From Hordeum vulgare subsp. vulgare (Eukaryota; Streptophyta; Magnoliopsida; Poales; Poaceae), in contig NC_058518.1 in assembly GCF_904849725.1 (NCBI RefSeq), positions 512,603,225-512,667,224 on the forward strand: 64,000 nucleotides of DNA, given 5' to 3'. Under the pieces are notes generated by a model. That model ran no database searches and was not told the origin of the DNA. It worked only from the letters and a program-made list of their open reading frames with translations. Positions 31,601 to 43,064 of the stretch are shown here, in pieces. The position numbers and the translations under genes are program-made. Within the stretch, counting starts at the first letter, position 1. Every line of letters starts with the position of its first letter.

Positions 31601-32600
31601 TTAAATGCATAAGTGCCTCTGAAGCATGGGTGCCTAATCAACCACTCATCCTTTCAAATAAAGAACTCCTTGGCATGCGAGTTGTTGCTAAGACGCGCTC
31701 CTTTTTAAAACGGATGGAGTGTTATGGTTAAAGTATGCCTGTACGACATAATTTCGATATGTCATACAGTTATGAGTTGACAGCATATTTTGCTCTAGGT
31801 TGCAACAGATATACAGGACAACATAGCTAATATCAAACACCTCCTATCTAGCACAATGACTTTTCTATGATAGCTGAAGAATACGAAGAAGGTTTCAGCA
31901 ATAGAAACTTTACTAGTGCCATACTCCGTGTCACCTAGGTCTTTTATGCTAACAAGACCCTCATTGTGGTCAGTGCCTGCCTTCTTGAGAGTGTCCCCAA
32001 CCATTATGATCCGCGACTTCTCCGCATTTCCCTGCAGCAGCAGCAGCAACAACAGTTGGTAAATTTGCAAAAGGCCACCCACATCAGAAATTTGCAACAG
32101 ATAGCTCATTCACAACGATAAATACAGAGAAACAGCTCTGATGTTTTGGACAAGTTGGCTGCAATATTCTGTCAGTATTTCTCTGGCGTAGATTAGTGGC
32201 AATTCGAGTGGTAGAGATCAAGTGAAGGAAAGCGGGGAACAGGAAGAATAACGTTGCAAGGTCGAATTTTTACCCCTCTCTTGAGAGAGTGCACGAAGAC
32301 GCGGCCGTCGACGGCGAGCGCGAAGCGGAGGCCGAGCGGGCGGTCGACGGCGACCATGTACTCGTTGAGGTTCATCCTCCCCGCCGCCGCAGCGGGCCCC
32401 TCCTCATCCTCCTCCTTCTCTCCGCCGTCCGTGGCTGCCACGACGGCCAGCCCTCTCCTCCTCCCACCACTGCGCCTTCTTGAAGAGGAGGCGCCGGCGC
32501 CGCGGACCCTGTATGCCGGCGGGGGCCCGAGTCTGACGCGGCCGCGCGCGGTGAGGATGGGGAGGGCAATGCTTAAAGGGGGCATGAGGCTGAGCGCCAT
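28652..32600 (-). CDS. LSF1: LSF1 (LIKE SEX4 1), plastid starch-degradation protein
   Basis: Ten exons on minus join in frame to 596 residues: 32600-32274, 32031-31925, 31290-30837, 30680-30609, 30505-30384, 29954-29739, 29604-29496, 29371-29259, 29068-28921 and 28774-28652. All introns are GT-AG. Arabidopsis LSF1 is about 590 residues. Residues 1-60 are Ser/Arg-rich, like a chloroplast transit peptide. A PDZ-like domain spans about 78-165 and a dual-specificity phosphatase domain about 290-440, with CX5R at 393-399 (C-T-T-G-Y-D-R). A CBM48 starch-binding domain spans about 455-550, and a conserved tail ends P-I-R-L-S-P-K-Q. In Arabidopsis LSF1 is needed for normal starch breakdown at night and works as a scaffold for beta-amylases at the granule rather than as an active phosphatase. 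The ATG at 32600 was chosen because it begins the plastid-type leader; an in-frame ATG at 32753 would add 51 residues. Confidence 0.93.
30169..30312. repeat. 66 bp tandem repeat in LSF1 intron 5
   Basis: Two near-identical units (30169-30234, 30235-30300) plus a partial third lie in the intron between exons 5 and 6. Part of each unit (AATCATCAAGATGTTATTCT) resembles the end of LSF1 exon 5 at about 30399-30435. Confidence 0.85.
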
Positions 32601-32842
32601 GATTTGGGGATCGGATCGGGCGGCGGTGCGATGGTGATCGGGGGTGGAATGCCGGAGCGGAGCGGAGCGGCGTGGGATCAGAGGGGCATGGGGGGATGGG
32701 AAGTGTGTGGAAAGAAACTGTGAGCGCAAGCGCAAGGAAGGGGAGAATACCACGTGCGCTCATCGGGACATGCTCCCGGGCAATCTCGGCCGTTGGATCT
32801 CTCCCATGCTCATGGGTTAGATCTTAGATTCAATGGCCTTAT
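32601..32842 (-). promoter_or_regulatory. LSF1 5' UTR and promoter region
   Basis: GC-rich, with repeated GGAGC/GCTCC, and without an obvious TATA box near the ATG. Transcription is expected to start here, but I cannot place the start site. ORFs on plus opposite exon 1 are antisense artefacts. Confidence 0.4.
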
Positions 32843-32992
32843 AGGGAGGTATTTATTTGTATATTTCACTATGGACTACATACGGAATAAAATAAGTAAA
32901 TTTATACTATAATACATGTTCATATACATTCATATGTAGCCTGTAGTAGAATCTTTAAATAGACTTATATTTAAAAATGAAGGGAATAGTTT
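32843..32992. mobile_element. Degenerate Stowaway MITE
   Basis: The right part (TAGACTTATATTTAAAAATGAAGGGAATAG) and the central ACTACATACGGA ... ATACATTCATATGTAG inverted sequences match the 163 bp Stowaway family, but both ends are eroded. Confidence 0.6.
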
Positions 32993-35485
32993 ATTTCTCT
33001 AACCATCCGTAGGCACTTGCATTGTACCAGGCCTAAATGGAAGAAAGCAGAGTTCTTGGAATGGGCCCTATGTTGCTCATATATCATGGTCACTGTAGTA
33101 CTTGAAGATATGGTGTGAGATCCCATGTATTTATGTAGTTGCCGCTTATGACATTGGACAAGTCGTTGGTATGTTTTGATCTTCATGACTAGAGATGTGT
33201 TCGAGAATGAACACGAAGAACAAGGGGTAAGTCGAGAGAAATATAAAATGAAACACACTCAATGACAATATTGACAACCAAATACTTTCTCAACCACATA
33301 AGGGAATGTTGTTTTGTGACCACGAGTGCATCCCCATGTTGCTGCAATCTTAGTTTGTTTCTATGTTCAATGTTCTATACTTCAAAAGACAAGCCATTTT
33401 AAATATAGCATATTTCATGCTTCCTGCAGGCTTCTGAATCTAGTTCAAGTGCTTCTTCGGTTTTATGCAGATTCATTTCATCCTTTCTACCGATGTCAAG
33501 TACTCGATCATACATATTTCCATTTTGTGTCCCATAAAGTTGCAGCATGGTTCCATCCAATCTTATATTTGTTTAGCTTCATAAATTTGCTTCAACCACT
33601 ACTAAACATGCTTTCTTCTTTCTCACTTTTTTTATTCCACTGTGTGTGTTTCCCTTTCTTATGTTGTATAAATGCTTTGCTACTCGTAGTGACATAAATT
33701 CTTCCTTTACCTCATGTTTATGTGTTCAGGTGTTTACATGGTAATTAAATTGTGCTTTTACCATCACCAATATGCACTTCTTTTATTTCTTGCACATTGC
33801 CTCGTCTTCTCATCTATTTCAAATATTTTTCACAATATTTCATTATTTCTTGCATATGTTTCCATGGTTTCTAATTCTAACTACAACCGCTATGAGTATC
33901 TGCTTCCTTTAATTCTCATCATGAATAATCATATGTTTTGGTAATAAGGCTGATATTTTTTTGTTCACATATACATTGCATGCAATTATGATTCACGGTT
34001 TATTTACACATATGTATTACCAGTTTTGGTGAAATTTTAAATCAACCACTACCATTGTATGCTTCTTATTGTACAAACAGTATCTCTAAAACCATGAGTG
34101 CTTCAACCAGTAAGAGCCATTATTTCTATTGAACGTTTGCCATCACGACAAAAAAATATTGTACTAATTTTGCAAGTCCATGTTTTCTTGTTTCTGAATA
34201 TTTTTCTACTTATAGATATTTTTTTGTACCTGATTCCAGCCATGCCTCGTTTTGAAAACTTGAAACAATTTTGTGTTCTCTATACCATGATCGCACATGA
34301 GCGCCTTGATCAAATACCATTTTTTGGAAAAAAGTGTGTCTCGTGCATCATATAAAAAACTTGAAACATTTTTGTGTTCTCTATACCATGGATTTTTTTC
34401 TCATTTCTTTATATTATCATGGCAAATTTACTTTATAGCCCTCACAATTTTTTATTACCATGAGAAATTAACTTTACTACCATGACATATTTAATTTACA
34501 TCCACGGTAAATTTAATTCACATTCATGTCAAATTTAATTTTATTGCTCATGGTAATTTTACTTTTAAGGACCGTCGTAATTTTACTTGATGGACCATGA
34601 TAATTTCTGTTAAACAATAAATGGTACTTTTTTGTGTTCTATATGATGGCAAATTTACCTTTTTCTTCTTCAATGTATATAGGAAAAATACCATACAAAA
34701 ACTAATTCACATTTTGCCACCATGTACAAATGCAAATTTCCATGCATTTTTCTTTTTTGGGATACTACAGGAAAATCAAAATATTGACCATGGGATTTTT
34801 TAATGGATAAAAGTAAATGTATTTTACCATGAATTTACTTTATATCCCATGGAAAATGTATTTTTGTTGTGATGGCAAAATTACTTTAATTGCTCATGTC
34901 GAATTTACTTTTTATGGACCATGTGTACGTTTACATTTGTGGACTATATAGCAATTTATACTAAACAATACAAGGTGCATTATTTTGTGTTCCATATGAT
35001 GGTTATTTTTTACTTTTTTTGTTTGTTCTTCACGCATATAGTAATAAACACCTTTACAAAATCAATGCACATTTTTTTCCACCATGTACATCTGCAATTT
35101 TCCACGTATTTTTCTTCTTTGGCCATTGCAATAAAAAGAAATCTTGATTTGAGGGGCCCTGTTGGGTCATCCTACCTATACGGCTGGTTTGAGGAGTCCT
35201 GCTGGGTTATGATTTTTTTCGAAAAGGAGGCTTAGCTCCGGCCTCTGCATCGAGTGATGCTGGGTCATGATTTTGTTTCCGGTAACCGACCAAACCGGAC
35301 AATGAGTGTCACCAACTTGATGTTGTCGTACAAATCCTTCAGTATTATTGTTAGAGTGCAAGATAATCATGTTATTTTAGTTATATACCATGAAAACTAT
35401 AAAACTTAGTGATACGATTTTTAGTTTCTCATATACAATTTCTATACACCAAAAATAATTATATACAACGTAACCTAACTAAAAG
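32993..35485. other. Gene-free AT-rich region with diverged repeats
   Basis: No ORF here looks real; several hydrophobic ones arise from T-rich sequence. 34250-35110 holds scattered, diverged copies of 'TTTTGTGTTCTATAC/TCATATGATGG' (34268, 34369, 34631, 34985) and of CATGGTAAATTTACTTT-like words. These suggest an old duplicated repeat that I cannot name. Confidence 0.5.
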
Positions 35486-35518
35486 CACGTCAAGTATTTC
35501 TGAACGGAAGGAGTTAGT
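35486..35518. mobile_element. MITE end at the LRR gene break
   Basis: Read on minus, CTCCTTCCGTTCAGAAATAC begins right at the point where the LRR frame ends. It matches the terminal repeat type of Stowaway-like MITEs. I could not find its other end with confidence. Confidence 0.45.
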
Positions 35519-36656
35519 AGTTATCTAAAAGAAGACCGTGCCAGAAAAGCTTGTTGTTGCGAAGTATTAGTCTCTTGAGTGTGGCGCAACCAGCGAGGCT
35601 TGCCGGGATGGAGCCGCTCAAAACATTTTGTCCGACATTGAGATACTCCAACTTGCCATTCTCGCACAAATCCTCAGGTATCTCACCAGAGAAGTTGTTG
35701 TAGAACAAGTTCAACGTTTGGAGCTTGGGCAAGTGAGCAAAGGCTTCCGGAATCGGCCCACTTAGCCTGTGATTTGCAGACAGGTCGATCGTCACCAAGT
35801 TCACCGCGCCGAAAGCACCATCGCCGATGACGACCTCGCCGGTGAGGTTGTTTTCGTATATAGTCAGAAGTCGCAACCTGGTGAGGTTCCACAGGCCCTG
35901 AGGTATGCTTCCGGTCAAGGCGTTGAATGAGAGGTCGAGCACCAGCAACTCCGGCATTTCGGTCACATAGCTCGGGAAGTCGCCGGTGAGGTTGCAACTC
36001 CTCGCCCGTAAGATTTTCAGCTTGGTCAGGTTCCTGAACGACGCCGGTAGCTCGCCCACGTCGAACTCGTTGTACCCGAGCGTCAGCGTCTGGAGGCCCG
36101 TCAGGTCGCCGAGCTCTGGCGGGATGGTGCCGGCGAGGTAGTTGTTGTCCAGCTCGAGCGTCTGCAGGTTCCGTAGCTGGGACAAGGAGGTGGGGATTGC
36201 ACCGGTGAAGCAGTCGCCGTTCAGCATTAGGGAGGTGAGGTTCTGTCCCAGGGCGCGGCCAATGCTGGCGGGGAGCTCGCCGTGGAAGTAGTTGTAGGAC
36301 AGGTCGAGGTGCCGCAGCGAAGCGCAGCGGTACACGCTGGTCGGGAAGGCGCCGGTGAGGCTGTTGTTGAAGAGGTTGAGGCTGGTGAGGCCGGAGAGGC
36401 CGCCGATGGCGGCAGGGAACGGGCCGGCGACCTTGGTGTTGGCGAGGGAGAGGCCCGTGACGCGCCCGGACGGCGCGTCGCAGGTCACGTAGGGCCAGGA
36501 GCAGTGGTCGCCTGATTCCGAGCCGTTGCTCCACGCTGCGAGCACCGGCGGGTCGCCCCACGTGTGCTTGATCTGCATGAGAAGCTGGCGCTCGTCGGCG
36601 GCTGTCCGGTGCACGAGCAGCAACAGCAGCAGCAGCACGAGGAGGAGGGGCGCCAT
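35514..36656 (-). pseudogene. LRR receptor-like kinase, ectodomain only, 3' truncated
   Basis: An open frame of 380 codons has a strong signal peptide (M-A-P-L-L-L-V-L-L-L, residues 1-20). An LRRNT_2 cap follows (D-E-R-Q-L-L-M-Q-I-K ... C-S-W-P-Y-V-T-C, about 21-61), then about twelve plant-type leucine-rich repeats of 24 residues (L-x-x-L-x-L-x-x-N-x-L-x-G-x-I-P). It resembles HSL/HAESA-like receptor kinases. Transmembrane and kinase parts are missing: the frame ends in L-F-W-H-G-L-L-L-D-N-Y where a MITE-like end begins, so the gene is truncated. If expressed, the product would be a secreted LRR protein. No stop or shift exists within the part that remains. The 362-codon frame on the same strand is its shadow. 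Confidence 0.8.
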
Positions 36657-36959
36657 TTTTGGGTTTGTCGAGCTTCCGTGCGTTTTGCTTGTGCGACCCC
36701 GGTGGACGCGGCCGGGCAGAGGGCCATTTGTGCTGTGCCTCTGCGCCGTGTTTGCTTGTGAGCTTTGACATGAGGTGTCGGCGTCAAACCGTGTGTATGT
36801 ACTGTGTAGTACACGAGGAGGTCCGGTGAAAAATGAGTAATTGTTTCACACGAATCGCTTGGCGGCACTGATTGTAGAACGTGGACCCAACGCAAACGCG
36901 TTCAAATACCGGTAAAGCCTTCTTCCCAACGATTTTTAGGCCGAAGCCACGACTTTTAG
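36657..36959 (-). other. Upstream region of the truncated LRR gene
   Basis: No clear TATA box or other feature. The sequence CCGAAGCCACGACTTTTAGT at 36942-36961 recurs at 52471-52490. Confidence 0.4.
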
Positions 36960-36961
36960 TC

Positions 36962-37867
36962 AGAACCAATAGCCGGACCCGCCCCATCCGCTCGCACCAC
37001 CATCGTGTTGCGCAGGTTTGCCGCCTTTAGGGTTTTTGTCCTTTCCCGGCGACTTGCTCTTGCTAGCGCTTCCACTGGAAGAAAACCCACCACCGAGAGA
37101 CAAGTTGCCACCACCGAGTTGTTGATCTCGTGTGGCCTATTCCTCGGCGATGAGGAGAAGCTGACCACCTGACTGAGGAGCATCGTCGAGGTCATAGTGA
37201 TCCTCACACACCGAGAACCAGCCAGCCAGCTCCTCGATGGTGAGGGTCTTGAGATCGATCAGAGATTCGATCGCCATGGCCATCTGGCGGTACCGACTCG
37301 GCACCACGCGCATGAATTTCTGCACAGCCTTGTGCTCCGTCACCAGGTCGCCGTACAACTCGAGATCGGCCACGACTCTAGTGAGCCGTAGTGCGAAGTC
37401 TTCAACTGATTCACCGTCCTTGAAGCGGAGATCTTCAAACTCCCGTTGGCGCACCTGCGCCTTCGTCTCATGAACACGCTCACTCCCCATGCGGAGAGTC
37501 TTGATCGTGTCCCAAGCGACCTTGGCGGTGTCCTTGGCCGCCAGTACACGCATAATCTCCGGTGGCACGACGGTGAGGATGACCGCGAGAGCCCGCCGAT
37601 CATCGCGCTAGTCGTCCATGCCGTCCTTGACCGCACCCAAGAGAGAAGCCGCATGTAGTCTCACCTGCATATAGAGCGACCACTCCATGTAGTTGGTGCG
37701 CGTCAACATCATGGGCAGCGTTGAAGTCTCTGTCTCCCGCACCACCCGTAGCTCCCCCTGCCACCCGTCGTGAGATGCGCGAGGGGTGTCCCGAACGAGG
37801 GTGATTTAGCTGCTTTCGCCGCTGCTGCCGCCTGCTTCTTCCTCTCCTCCGACTCGTCACCCGACAT
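36962..37867 (-). pseudogene. Copia gag relic
   Basis: The frame starts at 37867 with M-S-G-D-E-S-E-E-R-K-K-Q and shifts near 37780. It continues as a Copia gag/UBN2 domain (N-Y-M-E-W-S-L-Y-M-Q-V; later E-D-F-A-L-R-L-T-R-V-V-A-D-L and V-P-S-R-Y-R-Q-M-A). Stops lie near 37607 and at 37137-37139. The sequence after 37137 is a Gly/Ser/Lys-rich tail that breaks off before any zinc knuckle or pol. It belongs to a different Copia family from the one at 1-7535. Confidence 0.75.
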
Positions 37868-37914
37868 CACCGTCGCGGATCACACACCGCCGCCGACCCA
37901 AGGATCGCTCACCA

Positions 37915-37930
37915 CCGAGCTCTGATTCCA
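37915..37930 (-). other. Primer binding site of the Copia relic
   Basis: Minus TGGAATCAGAGCTCGG matches the initiator-Met primer site TGGTATCAGAGC with one mismatch, 48 bases before the gag ATG. Confidence 0.7.
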
Positions 37931-37931
37931 A

Positions 37932-38290
37932 TTGTCGTTGCCGATCTAAAGTGGAGTGAGAGAGAGAAAGATGAACTAGAGGTAGACGATGCAACTGTCT
38001 CTCGAGAGATATTCCACTCCCGAACTGTCGCAGCGTTGTTTTCTGTTATTTAGTCTCTTTTGTTATACCAGTACAGATCACCAGCCCCCCCTCCATCTCT
38101 CCCGGATCCTTCTTCATGATCCGCACTAGCCGCGCCATCCCGCGGCCCGCGGCTCACGGCGTAGAACAGTTCCAGGAGAGAGAGAGGGAGGGGGGAGGTT
38201 ACACAGGGAGGGTTTAGTGCATGCTTGCATGTCCTAACTACCTGGTTCACGGGCAGGTCACATCCGACCCACAGCAAGTTTATTCTAAAC
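37932..38290 (-). repeat. Probable LTR of the Copia relic
   Basis: The sequence upstream (on minus) of the primer site should be LTR. It ends ...GGCAACGACA. The start is unclear; TGTGGGTCGG near 38275 is a candidate. Confidence 0.35.
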
Positions 38291-38308
38291 AGAAAAGCAA
38301 CCTAACAC

Positions 38309-38482
38309 ATGCATGAGCTTACTAGGTTCAAGAAAATCTACCTCTGCGTCGACAAGGACGGCGAGACCTTCATCGACTGCCCCAACCTGCAGTGCCACGA
38401 GGAGGCCCTCTTCCACCCCTTCCACACCTCTATGCTCAACGCCACATCGCCCGCCGAGATCACATTGCCCACCGAGGCCTGA
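38309..38482 (+). other. GC-rich ORF fragment, unknown
   Basis: A 57-codon frame starting M-H-E-L-T-R-F-K-K-I-Y-L-C-V-D-K has codon use unlike its AT-rich surroundings. It could be a gene fragment captured by a transposon. I do not recognise a family, and the true start may be elsewhere. Confidence 0.3.
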
Positions 38483-38659
38483 GAGCCACCCGCTCGGCCG
38501 GTGCCTCAAATAAAACTACGTACTACTGTGGCCTGAACTCTGGACCATTATATTGTGCTGGTTGCTTTGGTGAATAAATAAATAAAATAAAAGTGTATCC
38601 ATGGTTGGGACCTGCGACTTCCCACAAGAACTTGATCGTCAAATCACTTCTCTGTTCGG

Positions 38660-38945
38660 CCCATATATAGTTCGCCGAGTTCTTTCTACCGGGAACTCGC
38701 CAAATATATAACCCCTGGTATTCCAATTAAGAAAATATAAATAGAAAGATGTTTGCCGAGTTGTCGCTAGTCAAAATCCGGCAAACGAAGGCTGCCGTCA
38801 CGGCTCCAGTCTATTGCTACCAGACGTGGCCCACATGTCAGTGTTCGCCGAGTTGTTTCTGTCAGGAACTCACGAATTATTTGTTCGCGGGGTTTTTTGT
38901 TTGCCGAGTCGTTTTTCGTCACAACCGGGCAAAAAACACTGCTCT
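38660..38945. repeat. GCCGAGTT subterminal-type repeats
   Basis: The motif T(T/C)GCCGAGT(T/C) recurs at about 38672, 38754, 38846 and 38901, mostly paired with inverted counterparts such as CCGGCAAAC or CCGGGCAAA within 20-30 bases. This is typical of CACTA ends in grasses. No terminal CACTA was found. Confidence 0.5.
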
Positions 38946-39598
38946 TTCGGGTTACCAATTACCACCGAATCCATGTTCAGATTAAACTCGGCAGACAAAA
39001 ATTCACCAAGCACCCGACATAATGCACTCGAAAAAGAATTAGAACTCAGGACAAAACGCGATTCTAGTAATATATGAACTATGTACGTGGATCGGATACC
39101 ATGAGTAAAACTTATGACAGCAGATATATATACGCGTACATGACAGCCTAAATGGCAACCAATTTCGCAAACAAATATTTGCAGCGTTCTAAAATATAAG
39201 GCGTTTTGCCAAATGTGGCAAAAAGAATCAATGAGGTAAATATTGTCGCAACAAATTGGTAAATTTATGTGGTAAAATATTCCTCTGCCTATATATATTG
39301 GCCACAACCCCCCTCTCCCCTCTTCATTGCATTTTTCTTGGATGGAAGAGTGTGGGTGTGTGCTAGCTTTCCATATTTCTTAGATGCACTAGAGGTGTTT
39401 GTTGAAATGTGTGTTAGAGCGATGCCGCTTCAGTTCACCGAACACAACTACGATATGAGATGCCCGAGCCACGCTTAAACCTCTTCCTCTTTATTTCTAC
39501 TTATTCTAAAAGGTTAGCAACTATATTTCCTCGTTTAGACCATGTGGTACTAATTTTTAGGATCGTGATTGTATTTGATATACTGTCGTATAACGCAG

Positions 39599-42500
39599 AT
39601 GAGCCATCCATGGATGTACGGTGATCGACGCACAGCCGCTTACAGAGAAGGCGTGCATTCTTTTCGAGATGCATCCGATGCGAACAAGCATGGTGGTAGC
39701 TATATGTTTTGTCCATGTGTTAGAATGTCGGAATGAGAAGGATTACACTTCCTCAAGAGTCATTCAGAGCCACCTGCTTTGGTCCGGTTTTATGTCGGGC
39801 TATAATGTTTGGACCAAGCACGGAGAAAGAGGGGTTATGATGAAAGACGACGATGAAGAAGAAGAGAACGATGATGACAACTACCAATCTATGTTCCCTG
39901 AGTATGCTGATACCGCAATGGAAGACAATGAAGAAGAAGATCAGGATGAAGAACGGGAACCAGATGATCCCGCTGATGATCTTGGCTGGGTCATTTCTGA
40001 TGCACGGCGAGGTTGCGACACAGAAAAGGAGAGATTGCAGTTCGAGCAGATGTTACAGGACCACAACAAATTGTTGTACCCAACTTGTGAAGATGGCCAG
40101 AAGAAGCTGGGTAGCACACTGGAATTGCTGAAGTGGAAGGCAGAGACCGGTGTGATTGACTCGTCATTCGAAAAGTTGCTGGTACTGATGAAGAAGATGC
40201 TTCCAAGAAAGAACGGATTGCCCGCCAGCACGTACGAAGCAAAGAAGCTTGTCTGCCCTCTAGGATTAGACGTGCAGAAGATACATGCATGCCCTAATGA
40301 CTGCATCCTCTACCGCGGTGAGAAGTACGAGAATATGGATAAATGTCCGGTATGCACTGCATTGCGATATAAGATCAGAAAAGATGACCCTGGTGGTATT
40401 GAGGGCGAGCCACCCAGGAAGAGGGTTCCTGCCAAGGTGATGTGGTATGCTCCTATAATACCACGGTTGAAACGTCTGTTCAGAAATAAAGATCATGCGA
40501 AGTTGTTGCGATGGCACATGGAAGATCGTATGAAAGACGATAAGTTGAGGCACACCGCTGATGGTCGGCAGTGGAGAAAAATCGAGAGAGAGTTCCCGAG
40601 ATTTGCAGGTGACGCAAGGAACTTATGGTTTGGCATGAGTACAGATGGCATGAATCCTTTTGGGGAGCAGAGTTGCAGTCACAGCACCTGGCCCGTTACT
40701 CTATGTATCTACAACCTTCCTCCTTGGTTGTGCATGAAGCGGAAGTTCATTATGATGCCAGTGCTTATCCAAGGTCCAAAGCAACCCGACAACGATATTG
40801 ATGTGTACCTAAGGCCATTAGTTGATGAACTTTTACAGCTGTGGGCCGAACCAGGTGTACGTGTGTGGGACGAGCACAAACAAGAGGAATTTGACCTTCG
40901 AGCGTTGCTTTTCGTAACCATCAATGATTGGCCTGCTCTTAGTAACATTTCAGGACAGTCAAACAAGGGATAGAATGCATGCACACACTGTTTGGATCAG
41001 ACAGAAAGTATATATCTGGACAAATGTAGGAAGAATGTGTACCCGTACAATCGTCGTTTTCTTCCGCCCAAGCATCCCTTAAAGAAAAAAGGCAAGCGTT
41101 TCAATGGCAAGGCAGAACCCCGGGGGAAGCCTGCCATCCGTACTGGTGCTGAAGTATTTGATATGGTCAAAGATTTAAAAGTAATCTTTGGAAAGGGTCC
41201 TGGCAGCCAACCTATTCCTAACGGCCGTGATAAGCGCGTACCCATGTGGAAGAAGAAATCTATATTTTGGAAGCTACCCTACTGGGAAGTCCATGAGGTC
41301 CGCTCGGCAATCGACATGATGCACCTGACGAAGTATCTCTGCGTGAATATTCTAGGTTTCCTGGGCTTTTATGGGAAGTCAAAAGATACACCGGAAGCAC
41401 GGGAGGACCAGGAACGTCATAAAGGAAGAGATGGCATGCATCCAGGGCAGTTTCAAGGGCGTGCCAGCTACGCTCTTACTAAGGAAGAGAAAAAAAAACT
41501 TAAGTCATTTTCAGTATCAAGGTCCCGACTGGCTTCTCGTCGAATATGAAAGACAAAAAATTCCAAAACCTAAAGTCTCATGACTGCCACGTGCTTATGA
41601 CGCAATTGCTTCCGGTTGCATTGAGGGGAATTCTATCGGAAAATGTTCGCCTGGCAATTGTGAAGGTATGTGCATTCCTCAATGCAATTTCTCAGAAGGT
41701 AATCGATCGAGAAAGTATATCAGGGTTACAGATTGATGTGGTCCAATGTCTGGTCAGCTTTGAGTTGTTGTTCCTGCCATCCTTCTTCAATATAATGACA
41801 CGTCTCCTAGTTCACCTAGTCGAAGAGATTAGAATTCTCGGTCCTGTGTTTCTACACAATATGTTTCCCTCCGAGAGGTTCATGGGAGTCTTAAAGAAAT
41901 ATGTTCGTAACCGTGTTAGGCAAGAAGGAAGCATCTCCAAGGGCTATGGAACAGAGGAGGTCATTGAGTTTTGTGTGGACTTTCTTCCTGACCTTAAGCC
42001 GATTGGTGTTCCTGAATCTCGGTATGAGGGTAGGCTGACAGGAAAAGGCACACTAGGAAGGAAAGCAAAAGTATGTATGGACGGGCATTCTTTCTCTCAA
42101 GCACACTACACAGTTCTACACAATTCCACCGTGGTGGCTCCGTATATCGTGAGACACAAGAATATTCTACGCTCCGAAAACCCGGGGAAGGCTGACTCTT
42201 GGATTAAAGGGGAACACGAGAAGACTTTAGGCAGTTGGTTGCAGACACATCTCATGAATGACGACACCGTTGGAGATCAGCTGTACTGTTTGGCCAGGCC
42301 ACCATCTTCGACTATATGTACTTTCCAAGGGTATGAGATAAATGAGAATACATTTTACATGGTTGCCCAAGATAAAAAGAGCACCAACCAAAATAGTGGT
42401 GTCCGCTTTGATGCAACAGACGAGAATGGGCACTGTTTGGAAACATATTACGGGTACATAGAGGAGATATGGGAACTTGACTATGGACCTACTTTTAAGA

Positions 42501-42895
42501 TCCCTTTGTTTCGGTGCAAATGGGTGAAGCTGACAGGAGGCAGGGTAGTTGTAGACCAAAAGTACGGCATGACAATAGTGGATCTCAACAATCTTGCATA
42601 CATGGACGAACCATTTGTCCTAGCCAATGATGTCGCTCAGGTTTTCTATGTGAAGGACATGTCTACAAAAACGAGAAAAAGAAATCAGCAAAATAAGATA
42701 TCGTCCGATGAGCCAAAACGCCACATAGTTCTTTCAGGGAAAAGAAACATCGTGGTAGTAGATGACAAGACAGACATGTGAGTAGATTATAATAAGTTTC
42801 ATGAAATTCCGCCCTTCAAAGTGAAAACTGACCCAAGCATCCTACTGAATGATGAAGATTCTCCATGGCTACGACCCAGAAGAAAACATAAATAA
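39599..42895 (+). pseudogene. CACTA TNP2-like transposase
   Basis: The protein catalyses excision and integration of CACTA/En-Spm elements. From ATG 39599 come a transposase-associated domain (W-M-Y-G-D-R-R ... C-P-C-V), an acidic stretch, and the Transposase_21/TNP2 core (40200-41480). The core includes C-P-N-D-C-I-L-Y-R, C-P-V-C, G-M-S-T-D-G-M-N-P-F and L-P-P-W-L-C-M-K. DUF4218 (41560-41960) and DUF4216 (42370-42660) follow. Four lesions are seen: a one-base frameshift near 39726, TAG at 40971-40973, a frameshift at about 41485-41510, and TGA at 42779-42781. The final frame closes at 42893-42895. No introns were needed to follow the frame. Confidence 0.9.
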
Positions 42896-42974
42896 TAGAT
42901 AGGAATATTGGTGCAATAACGTAATAATGTATTAAACCTTTTATGTAATGCATGTATGGAATGTATTAAACCTT

Positions 42975-43064
42975 TTAGTTTTGAATTATTTATTCAATTC
43001 TAAACACTTTTCATTTTCATAGTTTTGTCAAATTCTCAAATATGCAAAAAGAATTTTAATAAAC
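42975..43064. repeat. Partial 163 bp unit left of the 338 bp array
   Basis: TTTTGAATTATTTATTCAAT ... AATTTTAATAAA matches the 163 bp unit repeated at 45001-46015. The larger array therefore sits inside the smaller one. Confidence 0.85.

Noticed and set aside
31380..31720. Possible MITE in an LSF1 intron (AAAACGGATGGAGTG near 31707)
   Set aside because: Only one weak end is visible and no inverted partner was found.
32254..32637. 127-codon plus ORF
   Set aside because: It is antisense to LSF1 exon 1 in GC-rich sequence.
35683..36771. 362-codon minus ORF rich in Arg/Pro
   Set aside because: It is an alternative frame of the LRR gene; only the other frame shows LRR periodicity.
39599..42781. 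Functional transposase gene
   Set aside because: Two in-frame stops and two frameshifts break the frame, and no plausible introns remove them.
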